Positions 1 to 5,635 of a DNA stretch of 12,986 nucleotides are shown one piece after another; the stretch's first letter is position 1, and each line of letters starts with the position of its first letter. The notes beneath the pieces were generated by a model that saw only the letters and a program-made list of their open reading frames with translations, was not told the DNA's origin and ran no database searches. This stretch comes from Methanobacteriota archaeon (GTDB lineage Archaea; Thermoplasmatota; Poseidoniia; Poseidoniales; Poseidoniaceae): NCBI GenBank assembly GCA_002702945.1, contig PADF01000069.1:1-12986 (forward strand). Direction: 5' to 3'. Both the position numbers and the translations under genes were made by a program.

Positions 1-93
1 AATAATCAGAATAATTCCGATTACTTTCCGAATCTTTGGGGGTATCAATTCTATGATGGTCTCAAATATTACCTCAAACATATGGAAGAATAA
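1..93 (+). CDS. C-terminal end of an unidentified protein (partial)
   Basis: Frame 1 is open from the first base to a TAA at 91-93 and encodes 30 residues, cut by the left edge. The peptide is rich in Tyr, Asn, Leu and Lys and ends in a short, probably helical stretch YYLKHMEE. Its composition (YFPNLWGYQFYDGLK) looks like the end of a folded soluble protein rather than random frame. No family can be named from so short a tail. A small hairpin follows about 20 bases downstream, which fits a gene end, and the next gene comes from the opposite strand. The call rests on the open frame and plausible composition only. Confidence 0.55.
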   Translation, partial: NNQNNSDYFPNLWGYQFYDGLKYYLKHMEE

Positions 94-111
94 CCTTTCA
101 ATCACAACATT

Positions 112-142
112 TCCTAATTGTTAGGAGTTTACAACTCTTTTC
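112..142 (+). terminator. Possible hairpin plus T-rich terminator between convergent genes
   Basis: TCCTAA (112-117) and TTAGGA (121-126) form a 6-bp stem with a TTG loop, followed by a pyrimidine-rich stretch (ACTCTTTTCCC) at about 132-142. It lies between the tail of the plus-strand gene ending at 93 and the minus-strand gene ending at 198, where transcription from both sides would have to stop. Archaeal terminators are mainly T-runs, so the hairpin may be incidental. Confidence 0.25.
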
Positions 143-197
143 CCTGCGGCACGATTATTCCTACTCGTAAATTCCTGTTAGAACGGTACCCTTCCGA

Positions 198-710
198 TTA
201 GGATTGGATAGATGGCTCTCCATCTGCTTGTATTATCCCTTCTTCTAGTTCCATATTAATGCCACAAGCAGGGCAAGAAACCCTCCCTGAATAACTAAAA
301 GGGACGTTTAACTTTTGATTACAGGATGAGCAATCAATTTGTTGTTTCATATTTTCTTCGACCTCAGTTACATAGCCACCTTCTGGAATCCAAAATGACC
401 AATTAAACAAAGCATCTTCTAACCATCCTCCATCTTCAAATTTTCTAAAAAATGCAATTGACAAAAATATCATGGTTATCGCAATGGGAAGCAATGTTAA
501 GAACAAACCAATCAATCCTATTCCTCCAAGCCCAGATCCTTCATCTTGGAAAAGGTACATCGGTACCATTCCAATGATGCTCAGAATGACCCCCACCGAT
601 AACAAAATTATTCCAATCCTTTTCCTCTTTTTAACTGGAAGCTTTCTAGCATAATCCTCCACCCACCACCATCGTAAGTTAAACCCAAGCCCCCACACCA
701 TAGGAACCAT
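198..710 (-). CDS. Two-TM membrane protein with C-terminal zinc ribbon
   Basis: This 170-residue protein has a Trp-rich N-terminus (RWWWVEDYARKLP, 13-25), a basic stretch (KKRKR, 27-31), two membrane segments at about 32-54 and 62-88, then a soluble tail. The tail ends in a zinc-ribbon-like module, C127-x2-C130-x15-C146-x2-C149 (CSSC and CPAC). The basic patch before the first helix and the zinc ribbon suggest both ends are cytosolic. Such anchored ribbons often mediate protein or nucleic-acid contacts, but no specific role can be assigned. The ATG at 710 is the only good start because the codon before it is a stop. A TATA-like AAATATTC with a GGGGAAA purine block lies about 23 bases upstream, so the transcript is probably leaderless. 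An 8-bp inverted repeat abuts this promoter. Confidence 0.8.
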   Translation of the reverse strand: MVPMVWGLGFNLRWWWVEDYARKLPVKKRKRIGIILLSVGVILSIIGMVPMYLFQDEGSGLGGIGLIGLFLTLLPIAITMIFLSIAFFRKFEDGGWLEDALFNWSFWIPEGGYVTEVEENMKQQIDCSSCNQKLNVPFSYSGRVSCPACGINMELEEGIIQADGEPSIQS

Positions 711-728
711 TCATTCAATAATTACTTT

Positions 729-737
729 GAATATTTC
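729..737 (-). promoter_or_regulatory. TATA-like box of the zinc-ribbon membrane protein gene
   Basis: On the minus strand the stretch reads GAAATATTC, preceded by GGG, as in an archaeal BRE/TATA pair. Its centre is about 23 bases from the ATG at 710, the spacing expected for a leaderless archaeal transcript. Confidence 0.4.
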
Positions 738-777
738 CCCGTCTTCAATTGAATAAGGATTCTTCTGTTAAGACGGG
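738..777. repeat. 8-bp inverted repeat abutting a promoter
   Basis: CCCGTCTT (738-745) and AAGACGGG (770-777) are perfect inverted copies separated by 24 bases. The promoter-proximal arm touches the TATA/BRE-like sequence of the minus-strand gene starting at 710. This suits an operator for a dimeric regulator, or a weak terminator for the cupin gene upstream; no T-run follows the stem, which makes the terminator reading less likely. The arms are GC-rich against an AT-rich background. Confidence 0.4.
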
Positions 778-826
778 TATGCAGGGGTAGCGAATACGCC
801 GTAATACGTATATCGCTTAATTTGAA

Positions 827-1519
827 TTATTTGGCGAGTTGATTAACATGTTTTTCCCAGAACTCCTCCTCCAGATATCGAGGTTCTGTAGCCTTGTATC
901 CTAATAGCCTAGCCAATGGAGCGAACACAGTTGTCATAATTGATAAAATAAATGGAGGTGGAGAAGTAAATACAGTATCGTCAGAATACTCTCGCCCTAT
1001 TAGCATAGCATGTAAAAATTTAGGCTGTCCTTTCGAAGTAAGCTTTCCCTCATGGGCCATTCCGAATAAAGTGGATACGACCTCTGCAATCCGAGCTAAT
1101 GGCCATGCTTCACCAATAACTATTCCATAATCTTCCCCAACACAACGCCAACCATGACGAACTCCTTTTTCCACAGTCAGTTTATCACCAGGCCCCGCTC
1201 TTTGTTCTTTACCATCCACTAAAAAGATAAATTCGCCAGATATTATCTCAAATTTTTCAACATAATTCGGATGATAATGTTCTGGTGGACCCAAATTTCC
1301 GGGAGAGAAGATCACAAGTGCTCTTCCAAACTCACCATTATTTTCTTTACCATCTACTAGAGTGATAATCCATTCACCAGTTATCGGTTGAGAGACTATC
1401 GGGCCTACTGTCTGCGATAACAGTTCTGCGACATGCCCATCGCTTTCATATTCAAATCCAGTTCCAGGGATAGGTTTACCATTATCGTCCAATTTCTCGC
1501 CAGCAGTTAGTATTGCCAT
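827..1519 (-). CDS. Cupin-domain protein
   Basis: This 230-residue protein has a single central cupin at about 65-135. The first motif is HYHPNYVEKFEIISGEF (81-97), giving the metal ligands His81, His83 and probably Glu88; the second is GDKLTVEKGVRHGWR (111-125), supplying His122. All ligands of a metal-binding cupin are therefore present, so a dioxygenase, isomerase or small-molecule-binding role is possible. The substrate cannot be read from the sequence. The N-terminal 60 residues may add strands to the barrel. The C-terminal part (135-230) includes a hydrophobic stretch (PPFILSIMTTVFAPLARLLG, 188-207) that could be an amphipathic or membrane-contacting helix. ATG 1519 is chosen because a TATA-like TAAGTATT lies about 24 bases upstream. 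Confidence 0.85.
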   Translation of the reverse strand: MAILTAGEKLDDNGKPIPGTGFEYESDGHVAELLSQTVGPIVSQPITGEWIITLVDGKENNGEFGRALVIFSPGNLGPPEHYHPNYVEKFEIISGEFIFLVDGKEQRAGPGDKLTVEKGVRHGWRCVGEDYGIVIGEAWPLARIAEVVSTLFGMAHEGKLTSKGQPKFLHAMLIGREYSDDTVFTSPPPFILSIMTTVFAPLARLLGYKATEPRYLEEEFWEKHVNQLAK

Positions 1520-1538
1520 GTACTATCCGTCATTAGTG

Positions 1539-1546
1539 AATACTTA
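1539..1546 (-). promoter_or_regulatory. Weak TATA-like box of the cupin gene
   Basis: On the minus strand the stretch reads TAAGTATT, centred about 24 bases from the ATG at 1519, consistent with leaderless transcription. The match to an archaeal TATA box is weak; the spacing is the main support. Confidence 0.3.
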
Positions 1547-1566
1547 GACTTGTAGAATTCTCATTG

Positions 1567-1598
1567 TCCAATAGTTGATATATGAATTCATTATTGGA
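1567..1598. repeat. 7-bp inverted repeat between divergent genes
   Basis: TCCAATA (1567-1573) and TATTGGA (1592-1598) are perfect inverted copies 18 bases apart. The spacer holds an AT-rich stretch (GATATATGAATTCA). The left arm overlaps a second small palindrome, ATTGTCCAAT (1563-1572). The site lies in the 197-base region between the divergent cupin gene and the small membrane-protein gene, so it could be a shared operator. This is inferred from symmetry and position only. Confidence 0.3.
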
Positions 1599-1672
1599 TT
1601 CTTGTCAGCCTGAAATTATTTGAGATAATATTAATCACTAATTTATCAAAGGAATTTCAATAAGATTCCAGG

Positions 1673-1684
1673 AAATATATTATA
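1673..1684 (+). promoter_or_regulatory. TATA-like box of the 56-residue membrane protein gene
   Basis: AAATATATTATA, preceded by GG, resembles a BRE/TATA element. Counting about 25 bases on puts the transcript start near 1703, just before the GGAG at 1707-1710. The gene would then have a short leader carrying its ribosome site. Confidence 0.45.
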
Positions 1685-1716
1685 CCTTCATACATTAGGA
1701 CATATTGGAGATTAGA

Positions 1717-1887
1717 ATGAGTGGACAGTTAGCAAAAATTGGATTAATGGCAAGTATGGCATCAGTATTGGGGTCATTGTACCTCTACTTCGTCGGTGAA
1801 GATGAAATGTTAGGTATATTTGTGGGTTTATGGGCTCCAACCTTGATACTTGCAAGTAAAGAAATAGAAGCTTGGATGGAAAATTAA
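1717..1887 (+). CDS. Small two-TM membrane protein
   Basis: This 56-residue protein begins MSGQLAKIGLMASMA. It consists almost only of two hydrophobic helices, about 5-26 and 31-47, joined by a short acidic turn (VGEDEM), followed by a short charged tail (SKEIEAWMEN). The ATG at 1717 is chosen over a TTG at 1705 because GGAG at 1707-1710 sits 6 bases before it, an ideal ribosome site that the TTG reading would place inside the coding region. The helical hairpin is complete and well formed, so this is a real small protein rather than a fragment. The function is unknown. Candidates are a small subunit of a membrane complex or a stress-type hairpin protein. Confidence 0.75.
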   Translation: MSGQLAKIGLMASMASVLGSLYLYFVGEDEMLGIFVGLWAPTLILASKEIEAWMEN

Positions 1888-1992
1888 GTTCTTTCTCAAC
1901 AAACTATTGGACTCAAGCAAAAATCCATTTATTTACACGTAAAACTCTAAGTTTGTAGACACTTATGCGTTTCATAGACGGTGGGAATTTTT

Positions 1993-2976
1993 ATGGTAGA
2001 AGCAATAATAATCCTTATTTCTTTATCATTTGTAAGTTCCATGATAATGTTCGTGTATCTAACATTATTTTCTAAAAATCCTGATGATTTTAAATCAAGT
2101 GATGATATTATTAAAGCAATTAAGGAATTAATTAATGATCCACCTGTTATACCATATATTGGATTCAGAGGCTTTTTCAAAGGACTAATTCTTCCACTAT
2201 TTCCCGTATTTATATTCATTTTATTTGCATCTTTGTTTGCACTACCATCTATTATAGAACAAATCGGTACCAACGATTGGGTTGAAACTAAAGCTACAGT
2301 GGATTTTGCAGATGAACGTCAAGAAACTTATTGTGATGCGGAGGGTAATTGTTCGACAGACTACTGGACACATGTGGAATATATCTATGAATATGAAAAT
2401 GTATCATATTCTGGTAGTAGATATACATTCATTTCAAGGATGGAATCAGGTTTGAGTGGAGATTTTCCTACGGGGAAAGAAATAGATATTTTTGTTGATA
2501 GTAAAAATCCCCATGAATCATTAATGATTAAAGGATGGGATGGGGTTTGGATTGAAGCAGTTTGGATTCTTGAGGTTATTGGGTTTGGCCTATCAATAAT
2601 ATTAGCGTGTCTAATTTTGTGGAAGATTGGTTTTCATATACAATCATCTGAAAATAAAAATATAGCATTGGGGGTTCATATGAAGATAAAGGACGAAGAA
2701 GGATTATTGGATTCTGAAAATAATAATAGTGATCAGGAATTAGTATCCAAAAATAACTGGATTGGGCCAGATGGGACTGAGAGTGGTCCAGATGTCCCTG
2801 AAGATTGGTATTTGACGTATAATGGACCAGCACCAATCGTAGAGGAGATTTTCGATGAAAACTATGCCGTAGATAGGGGAAATGGTACTGTTCCTATTCA
2901 TTTCTATATCAAAAAATGGGGCGTTCCAGAGGGTTTTGGAAAAACAGACCATGAGAAACTTTGGTCTTTTGAATGA
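1993..2976 (+). CDS. DUF3592-like membrane protein with long cytosolic tail
   Basis: This is a 327-residue protein counted from the ATG at 1993. Hydrophobic segments lie at about 2-25, 62-87 and 188-212. Residues 96-180 match the DUF3592 pattern: WVETKATV, then VEYIYEYENVSYSGSRY, then GKEIDIFVDSKNPHESLM. This domain is predicted outside the cell, which fits its Cys114/Cys120 pair and two sequons (N119, N136). The acidic tail (213-327) is predicted cytosolic and is unlike the short ends I would expect of DUF3592 proteins. It contains GPDVPEDWYLTYNGPAP and a Trp-rich end. DUF3592 proteins have no established activity. The ATG is preferred to a GTG at 1981 because GGTGGG (1980-1985) lies 7 bases before it, in register with the 16S anti-SD sequence. 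Confidence 0.8.
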   Translation: MVEAIIILISLSFVSSMIMFVYLTLFSKNPDDFKSSDDIIKAIKELINDPPVIPYIGFRGFFKGLILPLFPVFIFILFASLFALPSIIEQIGTNDWVETKATVDFADERQETYCDAEGNCSTDYWTHVEYIYEYENVSYSGSRYTFISRMESGLSGDFPTGKEIDIFVDSKNPHESLMIKGWDGVWIEAVWILEVIGFGLSIILACLILWKIGFHIQSSENKNIALGVHMKIKDEEGLLDSENNNSDQELVSKNNWIGPDGTESGPDVPEDWYLTYNGPAPIVEEIFDENYAVDRGNGTVPIHFYIKKWGVPEGFGKTDHEKLWSFE

Positions 2977-3050
2977 TGTGGAGTCCGCCGGTTAATGGAA
3001 ATACCTTTGTGAATAATCTCTAAAGTGTGCCATATAACGTATCCTTTACC

Positions 3051-3512
3051 ATGGACATGGATGATGAAAAACTGTTAACTTCATTTAATGAATCGAAATA
3101 CTCATTAGAGTACTTTTTTGGAGTATTTTGCCTCTTATTACTTCTTCCGACAATAATATTAGCTTACGGAGAATTTAGAGATATTATTGATTATTTTGAA
3201 TATGGAGGAGATTTCAATGATATTATTAGTTGGGTATTGTATACTACAACGATTTTTTCTATATTGCTTTTCTCAGGTTTAAAATTCACTAGCAATATTA
3301 AATCAAAGAAAATAAGAGTTGGTTCTGGAATTTTTATTATCCTACTGTCTACAATAAATCTTTTTTCTAGATTTTCTGACTTTGAAGAAGAAAGAAGAAA
3401 TATAGGATTCGATGAATCTTGGTTAGAATTTTTCTATTGGTCTAGTACTCATGAAACATTAGAGTTGGTATTTCTTGGTATCATAATTGGATTCTTTATA
3501 CTCAAAAGTTAG
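3051..3512 (+). CDS. Four-TM membrane protein, function unknown
   Basis: This is a 153-residue protein read from ATG 3051 (MDMDDEKLL). Hydrophobic segments fall at about 21-40, 57-77, 92-106 and 137-152. A basic loop (KSKKIR, 85-90) probably lies in the cytosol. The loop before the last helix (FEEERRNIGFDESWLE) is charged and acidic. The protein ends almost directly after the last helix. I do not recognise a family. A GTG at 3027 would add eight residues (PYNVSFT after the start) and cannot be excluded: AAATACCT lies about 25 bases before it. It follows the DUF3592-like gene by 74 bases on the same strand and belongs to a run of membrane proteins of unknown role. Confidence 0.7.
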   Translation: MDMDDEKLLTSFNESKYSLEYFFGVFCLLLLLPTIILAYGEFRDIIDYFEYGGDFNDIISWVLYTTTIFSILLFSGLKFTSNIKSKKIRVGSGIFIILLSTINLFSRFSDFEEERRNIGFDESWLEFFYWSSTHETLELVFLGIIIGFFILKS

Positions 3513-3570
3513 CACCCATTTTCTATGTTAATTAGGTACATCTAAAGTAGGACTCCCCATTCCTGTAATC

Positions 3571-3909
3571 ATGGAAAAATGGAGAGCCATGATAAAGGGG
3601 ATATCTATTTCTCTGATGCTTTACATTCCCCTTTCGATTATTTCATATTTCAATGAGGTGCAAAATGCCTGCTTCGATCCTTTCACGAATAGTTGCCCGC
3701 AGCCCCCAGGTTACTATCATCTACCTAAATTTGCAGCCCTTTTTCTTACATTTCATCTGCTCCGACACGCTTGGAGGGAGAGGGAGGACCAAGGAAATCA
3801 TGAGAGAGATTTATCAAAAGGTTTAGCTTTAGGAACAATAATTGGATTTTTCATGTTCTTCATATTCACGATGGGGGGCTTCTGGGGTTGGGAGCATATA
3901 TTGTTCTGA
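3571..3909 (+). CDS. Three-TM membrane protein, function unknown
   Basis: This 112-residue protein has membrane segments at about 8-26, 51-66 and 84-104. The loop after the first helix carries a Cys pair (Cys34 and Cys42, in ACFDPFTNSCPQPPGYYH). The next loop is highly charged (RHAWREREDQGNHERDLSKG, 65-84) and so is probably cytosolic, which puts the cysteines outside and able to form a disulfide. The start is ATG 3571; a TATA-like TCTAAAGT at 3541-3548 lies about 26 bases before it, suggesting leaderless transcription. No family recognised. The reading frame is clean, and composition and topology are those of a real membrane protein. Confidence 0.65.
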   Translation: MEKWRAMIKGISISLMLYIPLSIISYFNEVQNACFDPFTNSCPQPPGYYHLPKFAALFLTFHLLRHAWREREDQGNHERDLSKGLALGTIIGFFMFFIFTMGGFWGWEHILF

Positions 3910-3931
3910 GAACGAAAAGGTTGGCAAAGAC

Positions 3932-4327
3932 ATGGATAGAGGTTTCATCAAAGCACAAATTGGTTTTTCGGAATCGAATATAAGTCACTTCAGATTTTGT
4001 ATGATTCTGATTTCCATGGCATTCGGAGGGGGCGTTCTGGCAGAGATTGGATTATTTTTCGGTCCTGATGGATGTGATAATGATAATATCTTCGAGGTCT
4101 TAGGTGTGACATCATTTTGGATTAGTTTCTTAGCGGTTTTTGCTAATGGAGTTATATTATTAATATCATTCTTCGATACAGAATTTAGCTCAAAAAGAGT
4201 ATTTCTATGGAGTATTCTGCACATTGTCTTCTTATTTATAGCTCTAGGAATTTTCCAAGAGAGCCTTCTCCAAGATATGTTTTGTGGCTCAGGTGGTCCA
4301 CATTATGACATTGGTGCCGGATTTTAG
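3932..4327 (+). CDS. Three-TM membrane protein, function unknown
   Basis: This is a 131-residue protein from ATG 3932 (MDRGFIKAQIGF). Membrane segments lie at about 20-44, 57-81 and 90-110. The positive loop SSKR (86-89) is predicted inside. Cys48 in the first loop and Cys118 in the tail would then face outside and could pair. The frame stays open upstream to a TTG at 3842 inside the preceding gene, but that would add 30 residues of low-complexity Ser/Gly/Cys sequence, so the internal ATG is much more likely. It starts 22 bases after the previous stop, so the two genes are probably co-transcribed. No clear ribosome site is seen. No family recognised. Confidence 0.65.
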   Translation: MDRGFIKAQIGFSESNISHFRFCMILISMAFGGGVLAEIGLFFGPDGCDNDNIFEVLGVTSFWISFLAVFANGVILLISFFDTEFSSKRVFLWSILHIVFLFIALGIFQESLLQDMFCGSGGPHYDIGAGF

Positions 4328-4379
4328 TAATCATAGTTCATAGATAATGTCATACGCTATCTAGGGTTAGGATTCATTA

Positions 4380-4781
4380 ATGAACGAGAGAATCAATATT
4401 TCATCGGGTGCACCTTGGGAACCAATTGCCGGATACTCCCGTGCTGTTAGAGTCGGGCAATTCATTGAAGTCGCCGGAACTACTGCCGTGGACGCGCATG
4501 GAAATTTCTTCGGCGAAGGTGATGTTGGAGCTCAAACCCAGTATGTCCTTGAAAAAATTCAGCATGCTATAGAACAGGCAGGAGGTACTATGTCGGATGT
4601 TGTCCGTACTCGGATTTTTGTTACTGACAGAGAGTACATGATGGAGGTTGCAAAGGTGCATGGTAAATTCTTTGGTGAAATAATGCCAGTTTCAACAGGA
4701 GTAGAGATTGGCGCCTTAATTGATGATAGGTTACTGGTGGAAATCGAGGCAAGCGCGATAATTAGCTCGAGCTCCGAGTAG
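4380..4781 (+). CDS. RidA/YjgF-family protein lacking the usual active-site arginine
   Basis: This 133-residue protein has the full length and pattern of the RidA (YER057c/YjgF) fold: GAPWEPIAGYSRAVRVGQFIEVAGTT, then VGAQTQYVLEKIQHAIEQAGG, VVRTRIFVTD (74-83) and the C-terminal LLVEIEASA (118-126). Canonical RidA enzymes hydrolyse reactive enamines/imines such as 2-aminoacrylate and use an Arg in a P-A-R-S-x-V-E-V motif. Here the equivalent is MPVSTGVEIGAL (102-113), so the Arg position is Ser105. This resembles the other Rid subfamilies, so imine deaminase activity should not be assumed. The protein is probably a cytosolic trimer, as in the family. Its start is ATG 4380. It stands alone and converges with the minus-strand gene ending at 4841. 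Confidence 0.9.
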   Translation: MNERINISSGAPWEPIAGYSRAVRVGQFIEVAGTTAVDAHGNFFGEGDVGAQTQYVLEKIQHAIEQAGGTMSDVVRTRIFVTDREYMMEVAKVHGKFFGEIMPVSTGVEIGALIDDRLLVEIEASAIISSSSE

Positions 4782-4822
4782 CATTACGAAGTAACGAAAA
4801 TGAATAGGAACCATACAGAAAA

Positions 4823-4832
4823 ATCTTCTTTT
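4823..4832 (+). terminator. Possible T-rich terminator after the RidA-family gene
   Basis: The stretch ATCTTCTTTT lies about 45 bases after the stop at 4781 and just before the end of the convergent gene. Pyrimidine/T-rich runs are the usual archaeal terminator. A small palindrome, TTAC-GAA-GTAA, sits at 4784-4794. Support is weak. Confidence 0.25.
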
Positions 4833-4840
4833 CGAGACTG

Positions 4841-5410
4841 TTATCCCCAACTGGCTTCACCAGAAAAGGCAATTGCGATACCAAAAAATGGTAAACAAAT
4901 TATTGCTCCAAATATAATTCCATAGAACATACCAATGGCTGCCTTCTTATGACCTATTGAGTCGGAATCAAGTGCGAATAATAGGTAGAAAACATATGAA
5001 AAAGGGATTAAAAATGTAATTCCAATAGCATTAAGATTCCACTGAATGATATTAATAATGGCAGGAAGAAATAGTAAGTTCCCCATCAGAAACCCTAATG
5101 CTAAGTGTTTCCCCTTCAAGTCCATTGAAACCAGGAAAGAATATATGATGTAGATTGGATAAAAGAGTAAAAGCGCTGCTGCTGGTGGTATAATTACCGA
5201 GATGGCAAGGATAAAAATTGGTGCTAGGAAAATATTACGAATACGATTGAAATGTTCGTCTATTAAAAAAAATTCTTCTCCAACCATTACTAAGTTATTC
5301 CTTCTAGATGATAAGTAATCAAAATTGTCAGGAATAGGATTGGATAACTTAGTTGCTTTAGAATCATCCGTAGATTCATCCAAACCGGTAATCCACCATT
5401 GGTTGTCCAT
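4841..5410 (-). CDS. Multi-TM membrane protein with soluble N-terminus
   Basis: This 189-residue protein has a soluble N-terminal third (1-57) that starts MDNQWWITGLDESTDD and contains a dibasic SSRRNN. It is followed by four or five hydrophobic segments at about 58-78, 79-95, 104-122, 128-146 and 157-182. Short loops are charged (DLKGKH 97-102, DSDSIGHKK 148-156). ATG 5410 is the first good start. A TATA-like GTATAC at 5424-5429 is somewhat too close for a standard leaderless start, so the promoter is uncertain. I do not recognise a family. The small loops and lack of conserved polar residues in helices give no hint of transport or catalysis. Confidence 0.7.
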   Translation of the reverse strand: MDNQWWITGLDESTDDSKATKLSNPIPDNFDYLSSRRNNLVMVGEEFFLIDEHFNRIRNIFLAPIFILAISVIIPPAAALLLFYPIYIIYSFLVSMDLKGKHLALGFLMGNLLFLPAIINIIQWNLNAIGITFLIPFSYVFYLLFALDSDSIGHKKAAIGMFYGIIFGAIICLPFFGIAIAFSGEASWG

Positions 5411-5470
5411 AAATCTGCATAGAGTATACAGAGATGAATGTTTTGTTAATCGGAGTGAGTTACCCTAGAT

Positions 5471-5478
5471 TCTTAAAC
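5471..5478 (+). promoter_or_regulatory. TATA-like box before the 28-codon lipoprotein ORF
   Basis: TCTTAAAC is centred about 24.5 bases before the ATG at 5499, the same distance as at the clearer leaderless genes in this window. The match to a TATA box is only moderate. Confidence 0.3.
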
Positions 5479-5498
5479 ATCCATATTATCACATATAC

Positions 5499-5585
5499 AT
5501 GCGATCCATATCACTATTGCTATTCTTGATCATATTTTCATCTATTTTATCCGGCTGTATTTCTATTGATGACTTCATACAATAG
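5499..5585 (+). CDS. Possible tiny lipoprotein (28 residues)
   Basis: ATG at 5499 to TAG at 5583-5585 encodes 28 residues: M-R-S, then a hydrophobic core (ISLLLFLIIFSSI), a textbook lipobox LSGC (17-20), and only eight residues after the cysteine (ISIDDFIQ). This is the anatomy of a lipoprotein signal peptide with almost no mature protein. A TATA-like box has the right spacing for leaderless transcription. After the stop all three frames close quickly, so it is not simply a frameshifted longer gene within the window. It may be a real minimal lipoprotein, the remnant of a deleted lipoprotein gene, or chance. It lies alone between the minus-strand genes at 5410 and 5636. Expression is not shown. 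Confidence 0.4.
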   Translation: MRSISLLLFLIIFSSILSGCISIDDFIQ

Positions 5586-5635
5586 ATTTAATCGTAGTAA
5601 TAATAAGGTCCTAATATACGACTTTAGATAATAAT

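Noticed and set aside
1947..2273. 108-codon minus-strand frame opposite the DUF3592-like gene
   Set aside because: It overlaps a gene with a clear domain, ribosome site and membrane topology on the other strand.
3842..3931. TTG-started 30-residue extension of the 3932 gene overlapping the previous gene
   Set aside because: The added sequence is Ser/Gly/Cys-rich shadow of the upstream gene; the ATG at 3932 gives a normal N-terminus.
4784..4794. Small palindrome TTAC-GAA-GTAA after the RidA-family gene
   Set aside because: A 4-bp stem with 3-base loop is expected by chance in sequence of this composition.
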